Positions 55,982 to 64,000 of a stretch of 64,000 bases of DNA are shown here, one piece after another. The position numbers were made by a program, and so were the translations under genes. This stretch comes from JBBSEZ01 sp038239195. Lineage in GTDB: Bacteria > Planctomycetota > Planctomycetia > Gemmatales > Gemmataceae. Each line of letters opens with the position of its first letter. The stretch's first letter is position 1. Below the pieces are notes generated by a model that worked only from the letters and a program-made list of their open reading frames with translations, was not told the origin of the DNA and made no database searches. The stretch covers positions 1-64,000 of the forward strand of contig JBBSEZ010000001.1 in the NCBI GenBank assembly GCA_038239195.1. Reading direction: 5' to 3'.

Positions 55982-58822
55982 CTAGGGGCCCCCGGTGAGC
56001 CTCACCTCAGTCAGCCCCACCTCGGTGGCGGGCGCCCGCCCGGGGGACGTCGCGGGCTTGATGTACCAGGTCCCGTTCTTCGAGACCCAGCGCTGCACGA
56101 AGACAAAATGAGTCGGAGCGCCGTCCTTGTTCAGCGCCTTGATCTGCACGACGACCTCGGCGGTTCGGCCGTCGTTGCGCTGGACGGCCACCTTCACGGA
56201 CGGAGGCGGTTGCTGCCCGGCGACGTCGGGGGGCGGGTTCTCCTTGAGCCACGCGGGAACGCTCTCGACCTGGGAGGGCTCCGCGAACTGCTTGATCTGC
56301 TCGACGTCCTTGGCGAGCCAGGCGCGGGCGACCTTCTGCCCGCGCGACCGGAGCTGGCTGGGAAACAGGGAGGGGAAGACGGCGACCGAGAGCACCACGA
56401 CCGCGGCGAGGGCGCCCGCGGCCATGGTCCAGCGCCCGCCCCGCGTCTGGGATGCGGCGCCGATCCAGAGGGCGGTGTAGCGGAGCGGGCCCTCGCGCTG
56501 TCTGCGACGGCGCGGCGGTTCCACCACCTTGGCGGGCTTCGCGGCAGAACGGCTCGCCGAGCTCTCCGGCGTCGGAGGGTGGGCCGCGGGGGGCTCCGGC
56601 CTCGGGGCGCTGGGGGTGGGGGGCAGGGCGCTCGCCTTCGCGGGCGTCAGGCGCGCCAGAGCGGGGGCTCGCGGGTTGCTCCGGGCAGGGCCCGGCGCCT
56701 CGCTCCCCGCCGTCGGGGGCGAGGCCAGTTCCAGATTGCCGCCGACGTTTGTCCGCCACCAGTTGGAGCAGCCGGGGCAGCGAAACATCTTGCCAAGATT
56801 GCGCATGTCGAAGAGGCCGAGCGTGCCGCACTCCGGGCACTCGATCCGCAACTTGCCGGCCGGAAGGGCGGGCCTCGCCTTGTCGCTATCTGCCCTGGCG
56901 GGGCCCTGGGCTGGCGCCGCAACTTCCGCCCCCTGCGTTGCCGAGACGGCCGCGCCCACCCCGGTCCGCCCATCGAGAGGGCGGGGGACGTCTTCGCGAG
57001 GCCCCTGCTTCTCGGCGCTCGCCGCAGGCTCGTTGGGCGTCATCTCGAGGACGAGCAACTCCGGCGCGCTGCTCGGCGCGGCGACCTCGGCCGGTTGCCG
57101 CGCGTACTTGGCCCGCGTGGCCTCGAGGCAGCTCACGTAGGCCTTGTGCATGCTCGGGCTCAGCTCGAAGGCGCGCGTGAAGTCGGCGATGGCCGGGTCG
57201 TAGTCCTCCTGAGCCACGTGGGCCAGGCCCCGGTGGTAGTGGGCCGCCGCGTTGTCGGGCCTGCGGCTCAGGAACTCCGTGAAGTCCGCGATCGCCCGGT
57301 CGAAATCGCCCTGTAATCGGTAGGCGCTGCCGCGATTGAAGAGGGCGGGGTCATACCCCGGCTCGAGCCGGAGCGCCTCCGAGTGCCCCTCGATGGCCTC
57401 GTCGTACCTTTCCTGGGCCGTGTGAACCAGGGCCCGCTGGTTGTGGGCCAGGGCGTTGTTCGGCTCGAGCCGCAACGCCTCGTCGAGGTCGGCGATGGCC
57501 TCGTCGTACTCGCTCTGCCTCCCGCGGGCCACCCCGCGCGCGAAATACGCCTCGGCGAGCGCCTCGTCGAGCTCCAGCGCCCGGCCGGCGTCCTCGGCGG
57601 CCTCGTCGAACTTGCCTTCCTTGAGGTGCGCCAGCCCCCGCTTCGAGTAGGCCGCGGCCAGGTCGGGATCGAGGCGGATCGCTTCGTCGTAATCGGCGAG
57701 CGCCAGGTCGGGCTCGCCCTTCTCCGTTTGGGCAACCCCGCGGCGGAGGTAGGCCTCGGCGTTGCTCCCGTCCAGGCCGATCGCGGCCGTGAAGTCGGCG
57801 ACGGCGTCCGTAAACCGGCCCAGGAGCCGGCAGGCCTCGCCCCGTTCCAGGTACGCCCCCGCGTGGGCCCCGTCCTCAGCGAGGGCGGCGCTGTATTCCG
57901 CGTGGGCGCGCTCGAAGTCGCCGCACTCCTGATAAATCTGGCCGCGCTCGTAATGCCTCGCGGCGCTCTGCTGCTGGGGCCCGATCGCCTCTTCTGAGCG
58001 CGCCTGGGGCGGAACCGGTTTCGGCGCGGGGCCCTCTTCCTGCCTGGCGCTGACTGAGCCAGGCGGCGATTGAATCGCCCCGTTCCGGGCCGCTCGCTCC
58101 CCGAAGGGGGCAAGCAATCGATGCTCGAGCGCTTCATCGGCGGCTCGGCGCTCCTCGAAGATGGTCTCGGCGGCCGGGCCGCCGAACTGCGCCTCCTCGG
58201 CGAAGTCGGCGGCGGCCTGCCGGAGCGCTCTCTTGAAGCGGTCGAGCTCCGCCGCCGCCCGGTCGTACGCCGAGCGCAGTTGATCGACCGCGTCGGGGCT
58301 CGTGGCGAAGTGGTTCGGCGGCCCCAGGGCGCGTGCCTTGGCGAAGTCGGCGAGGGCGCGCTCGTAGTCGCCTTTCTCGGCGCGGACGACGCTCCGCGCC
58401 AGGTACGATCGGGCGCAGCGCGGGGCCAGTTGAATCGCCTGAGTGTAGTCGGCGATGGCCTCGTCGCAGTTCCCCTTGCGGAAGTGGGCGCTGGCGCGGT
58501 TGTTGCGCGCCTCCGCGTCTTGCGGATTCAGACGAATCGCCCAGCCGTAGTCGGCGATGGCCTGCTCGTACTCGCCCTGTTTCTCCCACACCTGGCCGCG
58601 CAACAAGAACGGCTCGTAGTCGTTGGCCTCGAGGAGGATTGCCTGCGTGAAGTCGGCGACGGCCAGGTCGGCGTCGCCTCGCGCCAGGAATGCCTTGCCC
58701 CGGTCGAGATAGGCCGCGGCGTCGAGCTCCTCCTGAGACCGTGGCCCCGGCGCTTCGGCGCGCGCCGCGTCGGCGCTCGCCTGAGCATCGTTCCCGGTGA
58801 CTGGAAGGACAGGCTCGTTCAC
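55982..58822 (-). CDS. Large TPR protein with zinc ribbon and one membrane helix
   Basis: 946 residues from GTG 58822, with AGGAAG seven bases upstream. Roughly a dozen tetratricopeptide repeats occupy about residues 30-210 and 285-560 (for example YERGQIYQECGDFERAHAEY and AYSKRGLAHLKEGKFDEAAE), in two blocks split by an Ala/Glu/Pro-rich linker. A zinc ribbon lies near 655-690 (CPECGTLGLFDMRNLGK, then FRCPGCSNWW). A Pro-rich region leads to one transmembrane helix near 790-815 (MAAGALAAVVVLSVAVFPSL). A C-terminal extracytoplasmic domain of about 130 residues ends the protein. It is likely a protein-protein scaffold; the partner is unknown. Confidence 0.8.
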   Translation of the reverse strand: MNEPVLPVTGNDAQASADAARAEAPGPRSQEELDAAAYLDRGKAFLARGDADLAVADFTQAILLEANDYEPFLLRGQVWEKQGEYEQAIADYGWAIRLNPQDAEARNNRASAHFRKGNCDEAIADYTQAIQLAPRCARSYLARSVVRAEKGDYERALADFAKARALGPPNHFATSPDAVDQLRSAYDRAAAELDRFKRALRQAAADFAEEAQFGGPAAETIFEERRAADEALEHRLLAPFGERAARNGAIQSPPGSVSARQEEGPAPKPVPPQARSEEAIGPQQQSAARHYERGQIYQECGDFERAHAEYSAALAEDGAHAGAYLERGEACRLLGRFTDAVADFTAAIGLDGSNAEAYLRRGVAQTEKGEPDLALADYDEAIRLDPDLAAAYSKRGLAHLKEGKFDEAAEDAGRALELDEALAEAYFARGVARGRQSEYDEAIADLDEALRLEPNNALAHNQRALVHTAQERYDEAIEGHSEALRLEPGYDPALFNRGSAYRLQGDFDRAIADFTEFLSRRPDNAAAHYHRGLAHVAQEDYDPAIADFTRAFELSPSMHKAYVSCLEATRAKYARQPAEVAAPSSAPELLVLEMTPNEPAASAEKQGPREDVPRPLDGRTGVGAAVSATQGAEVAAPAQGPARADSDKARPALPAGKLRIECPECGTLGLFDMRNLGKMFRCPGCSNWWRTNVGGNLELASPPTAGSEAPGPARSNPRAPALARLTPAKASALPPTPSAPRPEPPAAHPPTPESSASRSAAKPAKVVEPPRRRRQREGPLRYTALWIGAASQTRGGRWTMAAGALAAVVVLSVAVFPSLFPSQLRSRGQKVARAWLAKDVEQIKQFAEPSQVESVPAWLKENPPPDVAGQQPPPSVKVAVQRNDGRTAEVVVQIKALNKDGAPTHFVFVQRWVSKNGTWYIKPATSPGRAPATEVGLTEVRLTGGP

Positions 58823-58976
58823 GTTCTGGCTTCCTGCGCAATCCGTGGAAGGACCTCTTCGAGTGCCCCGGGGCCGAGGAGGACACGGCGGGACAAATAC
58901 TCTGACGTTTGTACGAGCATTGTAATTCGTTGGCGCGCAACGGCCAGTGTTTTTTCCGAGGAGGCGAGAAATGTCG

Positions 58977-59618
58977 TCAGGGAGTTGGCGGGGGGCTTGC
59001 TGCGGGGGCGTCGTTGCTGCGGAACGCCTCGACGGCGGAGGCGATGCGGCAGGCCGTGGTGAGCCAGCACAGCCCCCCGAAGGCCCACGCGAGCAGGGCG
59101 AAGTGGTCGGGGAGCAGGCAGATGGCCAGGAAGAACCCGATGGTCTCCGTGCCCTCGGTCAGCCCGCCGAGGTAGTAGATCGACTTGCGCCCGCGCGCCT
59201 TGGTGTCGAGCCCGCGCTTGGCGGCGAGGGCGGCAAAGGCGAGGAACGACCCGCCCGTGCCGACGAAGCAGAAGGTGAGGAAGGCGGCCGGCAGGGCCGT
59301 CTCGGGCCGCCCCACGGCGAAGAAGAACGGCACGCCTGCGTAGAAGATGAAGTCGAGGACAATGTCGAGGTAACCGCCGAGGTCCGTCAGACCAGTCTGG
59401 CGAGCCACGGCGCCGTCGAGCCCGTCGGCGAGGCGGTTGGCCAGGATCAGCGCCAGGGCCATGCCGTAGGCCTCGGCGGCGAGAGCGCCCCAGGCGCCGG
59501 CCCCCAGCAGGAACCCGCCGACCGTCACCGCGTTGGCACCGAGGCCGAGCCGGGCCAGGGCGGCGCCCATCCGGTCGAGCGTCGGGTCGATCGCGCGGCG
59601 AATCCTTGCGTCGAGCAC
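58977..59618 (-). CDS. CDP-alcohol phosphatidyltransferase, canonical
   Basis: 213 residues, six membrane segments. The full motif is present: NRLADGLDGAVARQTGLTDL followed by GGYLDIVLDF, so all catalytic Asp residues and the AR pair are kept. It transfers a phosphatidyl group from CDP-diacylglycerol to an alcohol. The alcohol cannot be deduced. Contrast with the divergent paralogue at 53244-53918. Confidence 0.88.
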   Translation of the reverse strand: MLDARIRRAIDPTLDRMGAALARLGLGANAVTVGGFLLGAGAWGALAAEAYGMALALILANRLADGLDGAVARQTGLTDLGGYLDIVLDFIFYAGVPFFFAVGRPETALPAAFLTFCFVGTGGSFLAFAALAAKRGLDTKARGRKSIYYLGGLTEGTETIGFFLAICLLPDHFALLAWAFGGLCWLTTACRIASAVEAFRSNDAPAASPPPTP

Positions 59619-59762
59619 GTGGCCCTCCCTTTTCGACGAGCCTGATTGTATCCGTCTGGGAGAAAAAGGCTGGCCATCCGGCCTCGTCGAATTACAATAC
59701 TCAAACGAACGTCTTATTATTGGTTCGCTTGCCCCAGGCCAGGCCCCGGAGCCTTGTCACTC

Positions 59763-60389
59763 ATGACGACCGCCACCCAGCCCATCGCCAACCGGACGCC
59801 GGAAGGCGCGACCGACCTGGTCAAGTTTCACGTCTCGTTGAACGTCGGCGACCTGCCGCGCTCGCTGGCGTTCTATTCGGCCCTCCTGGGGATAGCGCCC
59901 GCCAAGGCCTACGAGAACTACGCCAAGTTCGAGCTGGAGGAGCCGCCGCTCGTGCTGTCGCTCAAGCCGCAGCCGGCCCGCAAGGGCGGGCCGCTCAACC
60001 ACCTCGGTCTGCGCGTCCGCACCCCCGAGGACCTCGTCGCGGTGCAGGCCCGGCTCCAGGCCGCGGGCTATCGGCCTGCCCGCCAGGACGACGTGCGCTG
60101 CTGCTACGCCCACCAGACCAAGTTCTGGGTGAGCGACCCCGACGACACGCTGTGGGAAGTGTACGTGCTGCATGCCGACCACCACCGCTGGGGCGAGGGC
60201 AGCAAGCTCAAGCTGATGATGCCGTCGCTGCGGGCGCTCGGCTTCTTCGGGTCGATCCGCCGGGCCCTGAGCAAGCCGTTCCGCCTCTTCGGCAGGGGGA
60301 AGAGTTGCGGAAACTCATCGGCCGCCCCCCTCGCCCCGACGGGCTCGCCCAACGGGGCGGGCGCCGACCACCCGTCGGTCCAGGGATAG
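59763..60389 (+). CDS. ArsI/CadI-like VOC (glyoxalase-fold) protein
   Basis: 208 residues from ATG 59763. The VOC fold shows FHVSLNVGDLPRSLAFYSAL with the first metal His, LNHLGLRV with the second, and WEVYVLH with the Glu. A vicinal Cys pair (DDVRCCYAHQTKFWVSDPDD) is at the position where ArsI carbon-arsenic lyases bind organoarsenicals. AKFELEEPPLVLSL also matches ArsI. The tail after residue 150 is specific to this protein. No other ars genes are near. Organoarsenical or metal detoxification is inferred from the Cys pair. Confidence 0.75.
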   Translation: MTTATQPIANRTPEGATDLVKFHVSLNVGDLPRSLAFYSALLGIAPAKAYENYAKFELEEPPLVLSLKPQPARKGGPLNHLGLRVRTPEDLVAVQARLQAAGYRPARQDDVRCCYAHQTKFWVSDPDDTLWEVYVLHADHHRWGEGSKLKLMMPSLRALGFFGSIRRALSKPFRLFGRGKSCGNSSAAPLAPTGSPNGAGADHPSVQG

Positions 60390-60409
60390 CCCAAAGGTGT
60401 GCGCTCCCC

Positions 60410-61396
60410 ATGCTCGACGTTCCCCCGCCAGCCTCCCGACCTCCCACGCGCCCGCCTCGGCTCGGGGAGGTGCTGGCCTACTACCTGTGCATACCGGCGA
60501 CCTGGGCCCACCAGATGTTGCACAACGCGCACGGCATCCTGCGCGTGCTCGACGTCATCCGCTTCCGTCCTCTGCCCGCCGGGCTCATCGGCCTCGACCA
60601 TCCATGGGCGACCGGCCTGAGCCCGCAGACCGGCCGGCCCATCTGGTTCGACAACGTGCTCTATAGCTCGCCCCGGTTGGGCGGGCACGACCTGCCCGAC
60701 GACGACGAGGTGATCGGGAAAACCGGCCATTACCTGGCGCAACTAGCGGCGCTGTCGGCGGTGGTCCCCGAGGTGCCCTGGGGCCCGCGCCGGCGCATGC
60801 CGCACGGGATCAATTACATTCACGGGGCGTCGCACTACAGCAGCGGCATCCTCATCTTCAACGACTTCGCCGACGGGATCGCCCACTTCAGCGACCCGCG
60901 CTTCGCCGCCGAGACGCGCCGCTTCGCCAGGACCGAGCGGCGGGAGGTGCTGTTGCTGTTCCGCCAGCGCCGCTACGCCCCGCGCGACTACGCCCACTTC
61001 GCCGGCTTCCTGCGGACCACCTTCCCCTGGTTCTGCAACGCCAACGGGCCCGAGAAGCGCGTGTTGTGGGGCAACCCGGCGCCGTTCCCCGCCTCGAACA
61101 TCATCACCGGCGCCTGGATCAAGGACGTCTACCGCCTCAAGCAGCCGGGCGGGGCCGAGGCCGTGGTCCGCCCTGCCATCCCGGGGGGCCTCTACTTCAC
61201 GCGCGGTCCCTACCTCGGCTGGCGCAGCCGGCCCCTCTGGCCCGAGAAGTTACTGGTGCGCTCCACGCAATGGCGCATCCGGCTGCGCGGCTCGCGGGGA
61301 GGGCTCTTCTTCGTCGATCGGCGAAAATTGCTCGAAGAGATGTTGCGCCGACTGCGAGCGGAAGGCGTTCCCGACGAGCCCATCGCCCAGTTCTGA
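60410..61396 (+). CDS. Hypothetical protein, 328 residues
   Basis: From ATG 60410. Mostly soluble. Short distinctive stretches are WFDNVLYSSPRLGGHDLPDD, HGINYIHGASHYSSGILIFN, WFCNANGPEKRVLWGNP and HYLAQLAAL. The many aromatic and His residues suggest an enzyme, but I recognise no family or catalytic motif. It lies between the ArsI-like gene and an ABC transporter operon on the same strand. Confidence 0.6.
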   Translation: MLDVPPPASRPPTRPPRLGEVLAYYLCIPATWAHQMLHNAHGILRVLDVIRFRPLPAGLIGLDHPWATGLSPQTGRPIWFDNVLYSSPRLGGHDLPDDDEVIGKTGHYLAQLAALSAVVPEVPWGPRRRMPHGINYIHGASHYSSGILIFNDFADGIAHFSDPRFAAETRRFARTERREVLLLFRQRRYAPRDYAHFAGFLRTTFPWFCNANGPEKRVLWGNPAPFPASNIITGAWIKDVYRLKQPGGAEAVVRPAIPGGLYFTRGPYLGWRSRPLWPEKLLVRSTQWRIRLRGSRGGLFFVDRRKLLEEMLRRLRAEGVPDEPIAQF

Positions 61397-61433
61397 CCTC
61401 CCTGGCGAACTCGACCAACCGGAGAGACCACCG

Positions 61434-62552
61434 ATGCCGCCCCGCCTGACGACGCGACGACAGTTCCTCGGCGCCGCCGCCGGGCTCGGGCTGTCGCTGG
61501 CCGGGTGTCGAAGCTCGACCACCGGCGGGGGCGAGTTTCGCGGCCAGAAGTTGCGCATCTTCGTCTACGCGGGCGGCCACGAGCGGACCATGCGCGAGGC
61601 GTTCGTCCCCGAGTTCGAGAAGGAAACGGGCGCCACGGCCGTGCTCGATCCGGGCTGGTGGGGCTCGACGGCCAAACTCAAGCTGTCGCCCAGGGGGAAG
61701 CCCGCCTTCGACCTGATGGTGTCCGACGCCACGGAGGGCTACCCCGCCATCCGCGAGGGGCTGTTCCAGAAGATCGACTTCGACCGGGTGCCCAACGTCC
61801 GCAACCTGAGCGCGTGCGTCCGAGAGAACTGGGTCTACCGGGACGGGTACGGCGTCACCTACCCAAGCTCCGAGATGACGCTCGCCTATCACCGGGAGCT
61901 CGCCCCCTTTCGGCCCCGGCGCTGGAACGACCTGTTGCGCCCGGAGGTCAAGGGCAAGGTCTCGCTCTACAATTCCTTTTACATGTCGCTCTACACCTTC
62001 GCCTGCATGAAGGTGGCGGAAGAAGGCAAGGCGGGCAAGGCCGCGGAGGAGGTCGAGCGCGACCTGGATGGCGTGCTGGCGTTCGCCCGGAAGCACCGCG
62101 ACCAGGTCGGCATCTGGTGGCCGACTTCGAGCGAGATGGCCAACAACCTCGTCCAGAAGAATTGTGCCCTGGGCAACATGCACAGCCCCGAGATGCTCCA
62201 GGTGCTGCGCGAGCACCCCGAGCTGGCCGCCGTGGTCCCCGACGAGGACCGGGCCTTCGTCCAGTCGATGTGGCTCATCCCCGATGGCACGCCGCGCAAG
62301 GAACTGGCCGAGGTCGCACTGAACCTGATCCTCGGCGAGGAGATGCAGCTGGCGTTCGCACGGCACGGGGAGGGGACCGCCGTGGTGTCGGTCGCGGAGC
62401 GGATGGCGAAAGAAGACTCGTTCTGGGCACAGATCTACCCGCGCACGGAGGCGCAGCTGCGGGCGCTGCGCTACTACCCCTACGATGCCTACTTCCGAGA
62501 CTGGGAGCACGTCAACCGGGCCTGGGACCGCGAAGTCCTCCGCAAGGGCTGA
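61434..62552 (+). CDS. ABC transporter substrate-binding lipoprotein
   Basis: 372 residues. The N-terminus combines a twin-arginine motif (TTRRQFLGAAAG) with a lipobox (LSLAGCRSS), so it is probably exported folded and lipid-anchored. The fold is that of type 2 periplasmic binding proteins of the polyamine/iron group (KLRIFVYAGGHERTMREAFV, FEKETGATAVLDPGWW, then VKGKVSLYNSFYMS and WLIPDGTPRKELAEVALNLI). The ligand is not clear; a Tyr-rich iron site is only partly visible. It overlaps the ATPase gene by 68 bases. Confidence 0.8.
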   Translation: MPPRLTTRRQFLGAAAGLGLSLAGCRSSTTGGGEFRGQKLRIFVYAGGHERTMREAFVPEFEKETGATAVLDPGWWGSTAKLKLSPRGKPAFDLMVSDATEGYPAIREGLFQKIDFDRVPNVRNLSACVRENWVYRDGYGVTYPSSEMTLAYHRELAPFRPRRWNDLLRPEVKGKVSLYNSFYMSLYTFACMKVAEEGKAGKAAEEVERDLDGVLAFARKHRDQVGIWWPTSSEMANNLVQKNCALGNMHSPEMLQVLREHPELAAVVPDEDRAFVQSMWLIPDGTPRKELAEVALNLILGEEMQLAFARHGEGTAVVSVAERMAKEDSFWAQIYPRTEAQLRALRYYPYDAYFRDWEHVNRAWDREVLRKG

Positions 62553-63669
62553 CGCGCCCGCGGCCGCGCTCGAACTGGACGGCCTGACGTTCGCCTTCGG
62601 CGCGGGACCGCCTGCCGTCGAAGGGCTGACGCTGTCGGCGGAGCGCGGGTCGCTGTTCGCCCTGCTCGGCCCGTCCGGCTGTGGCAAGACCACGCTCCTG
62701 CGCCTGCTGGGCGGCTACCTGGCGCCCCATGCGGGGACCATCCGCCTGGGCGGGGAGGACGTCACCGCCTGGCCCCCGGAGCGGCGCCACGTCGGCATGG
62801 TGTTCCAGAGCTACGCCCTCTTCCCCCACCTTTCGGCGTTCGACAACGTCGCCTTCGGCCTGGCGATGCGCGGCGTTTCGCGCCGAGAGCGAGCGAGGCG
62901 CGTCGAGGAGATGCTGGCGCGCGTTGGGTTGAGCGCCGCCGAGGGGCAGCGCCAGCCGGCCGCGCTCTCGGGCGGGCAGCAGCAGCGCGTGGCCCTGGCG
63001 CGGGCCCTGGTGACCGAGCCGCGCCTCCTCCTCCTCGACGAGCCGATGGCCAACCTCGACCGCCAGTTGCGCCACCGGCTGCGCGCCCAGGTCAAGGAGC
63101 TCCAGCGCCAGACCGCCGTGACGACCCTCCTTGTCACGCACGATCAGGAGGAGGCGCTGGCCCTGGCCGACCGCGTCGGCATCATGCTCGCCGGGCGCCT
63201 CCTCCAGGTCGATGCGCCGCAGCAGCTCTACCGCCGCCCGCGCTGCCCGTTCGTCGCCCGCTTCCTGGGCGATGCCAACCTGCTCGAGGTCGAAGCGGTG
63301 GATGGCGAAACGGTGCGCCTGCGCGGGGGCCCCTCGCTGCCGCGCCCCGCGGACAGCGGCCTGGCGCCGATCCGCCCCGGCAGCCTGCTTCTCGTGCGCC
63401 CCGAACAGTGTCGCCTCGGGCCCGGGGCGGAGTGCCCCCATCCCTGGCCGGGCCGGGTGGTGGATCGTACGTTCCACGGCGCCGACCAGGTGCTGACCGT
63501 GGCCCTCACCGATCAGTTGTCCCTGCGCGTGCGCTGCGGGGCCGACGAGGCGCTTGCCTTTCCGCCCGGAGCTGCCGTCGCGGTCGGCGTTCCGGCGACC
63601 GGGCCCTGGGTCATCCCCGAAGACGATCCGGAATGGGTGCGTTCTCTTCCGAGCGAGGCGCTGCCATGA
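62485..63669 (+). CDS. ABC transporter ATP-binding protein (PotA/FbpC type)
   Basis: 394 residues. Walker A is GPSGCGKTTLL, Q-loop is MVFQSYALFPHLS, the signature is LSGGQQQRVALARAL, Walker B is LLLLDEPMANLD and the switch is LLVTHDQEEAL. A C-terminal TOBE-like regulatory domain follows residue 255 (IRPGSLLLVRPEQCRL). ATG 62485 is the only usable start before the conserved part, which gives a 68-base overlap with the binding-protein gene. It powers import through the downstream permease, which it overlaps by four bases. Confidence 0.88.
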   Translation: MPTSETGSTSTGPGTAKSSARADAPAAALELDGLTFAFGAGPPAVEGLTLSAERGSLFALLGPSGCGKTTLLRLLGGYLAPHAGTIRLGGEDVTAWPPERRHVGMVFQSYALFPHLSAFDNVAFGLAMRGVSRRERARRVEEMLARVGLSAAEGQRQPAALSGGQQQRVALARALVTEPRLLLLDEPMANLDRQLRHRLRAQVKELQRQTAVTTLLVTHDQEEALALADRVGIMLAGRLLQVDAPQQLYRRPRCPFVARFLGDANLLEVEAVDGETVRLRGGPSLPRPADSGLAPIRPGSLLLVRPEQCRLGPGAECPHPWPGRVVDRTFHGADQVLTVALTDQLSLRVRCGADEALAFPPGAAVAVGVPATGPWVIPEDDPEWVRSLPSEALP

Positions 63670-64000
63670 ACCGCCCCCGCGTTCGGGAGGGCCTCGGGGG
63701 CGCGGCGCTGGCCGCCCCGTCGCTGCTGCTCTTGCTGCTGTTCTTCGCGGGCCCGCTGCTGCTACTCGTCCGCGTCAGCGCCTACGAGGAGGCGGGGGGC
63801 GCCGGCTTCTACCGCCCCGGCACCTGGTCGTTCGCCTCCTACCGGGCCCTGCTGGGCGATGGCTATTTCCGCTCCGTGCTTCTCTTCACCGTGCTCCTGG
63901 GCGTCGGCGTGGCCGGGATCACGGTGCTGCTGGCGTACCCGCTTGCGCTTTTCATCCGCTCGCTGCCGCCCCGGCTCAAGGCGCTGGCCCTGGCCGCCGT
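63666..64000 (+). CDS. ABC transporter permease, 5' part
   Basis: The first 111 residues or so, running off the window. A hydrophobic helix (APSLLLLLLFFAGPLLLLVR) is followed by a periplasmic segment (FYRPGTWSFASYRALLGDGY) and the second helix (VLLGVGVAGITVLLAYPLAL). This is the start of a PotB/FbpB-like permease. The ATG overlaps the ATPase stop (ATGA). Confidence 0.85.
   Translation, partial: MNRPRVREGLGGAALAAPSLLLLLLFFAGPLLLLVRVSAYEEAGGAGFYRPGTWSFASYRALLGDGYFRSVLLFTVLLGVGVAGITVLLAYPLALFIRSLPPRLKALALAA

Overview
The window looks like chromosome of a Gemmata-like planctomycete (Planctomycetota). The evidence is high GC, a prepilin-type DUF1559 protein beside a small lipoprotein, a Tat-exported DUF1501 protein, a six-domain ribosomal protein S1, a fused NirB-NirD, and GTAG-type REP palindromes. 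No rRNA, tRNA or CRISPR array was seen. All assignments come from reading the sequence and from knowledge of the families; no search was run.

Positions 1 to about 27.8 kb are an accessory (island-like) region. It opens with the 3' end of a DUF3987 primase/helicase-like gene, followed by eight copies of an 8-bp iteron-like word. Next come small unknown genes, a DNA methylase relic, a minimal metallopeptidase, a histidine-kinase fragment and a C5 cytosine methylase whose reading frame looks twice shifted. The core is one minus-strand operon of eight coupled genes (22505 down to 7603). In transcription order these are HsdM, an HsdS fused in frame to a TcmP domain, the three-Cys DUF5131 partner, a DUF4365 nuclease-like protein, an unknown 390-residue protein, HsdR, a nuclease-like domain joined to leucine-rich repeats, and a 1435-residue RecB-like nuclease/Dna2-type helicase. 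An XRE regulator is divergent from the operon, and the two promoters overlap. This is the best candidate for an undescribed composite defence system. Downstream of the regulator are a small unknown protein, a secreted Kelch-like protein, and a thioredoxin-like gene with a single in-frame TGA. The right edge (26.1-27.8 kb) is full of gene relics (HAD, XRE, PIN), a strong hairpin and a stretch resembling the 3' end of tmRNA, as expected at an integration boundary.

From 27.8 to 44.7 kb the content is mostly housekeeping or lineage-specific. It holds a membrane glycosyltransferase, a three-module amidohydrolase and a toxin-antitoxin pair. It also has an overlapping cluster of polynucleotide-kinase-like ATPase, Thg1-like 3'-5' polymerase and serine hydrolase, then LarA-like, YgfZ-like and DUF1501 genes, ribosomal protein S1, and a decayed DUF433 toxin-antitoxin pair.

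From 44.7 to 64 kb are assimilatory nitrite reductase (NirBD fused), a membrane protein with QueE, an AbiEii-type nucleotidyltransferase with a non-standard partner, and a phospholipid gene set (CDP-alcohol transferase, CdsA, PlsC). These are followed by the DUF1559 and lipoprotein genes, a large TPR protein, a canonical CDP-alcohol transferase, an ArsI-like VOC enzyme, an unknown protein, and a polyamine/iron-type ABC transporter that runs off the right end.
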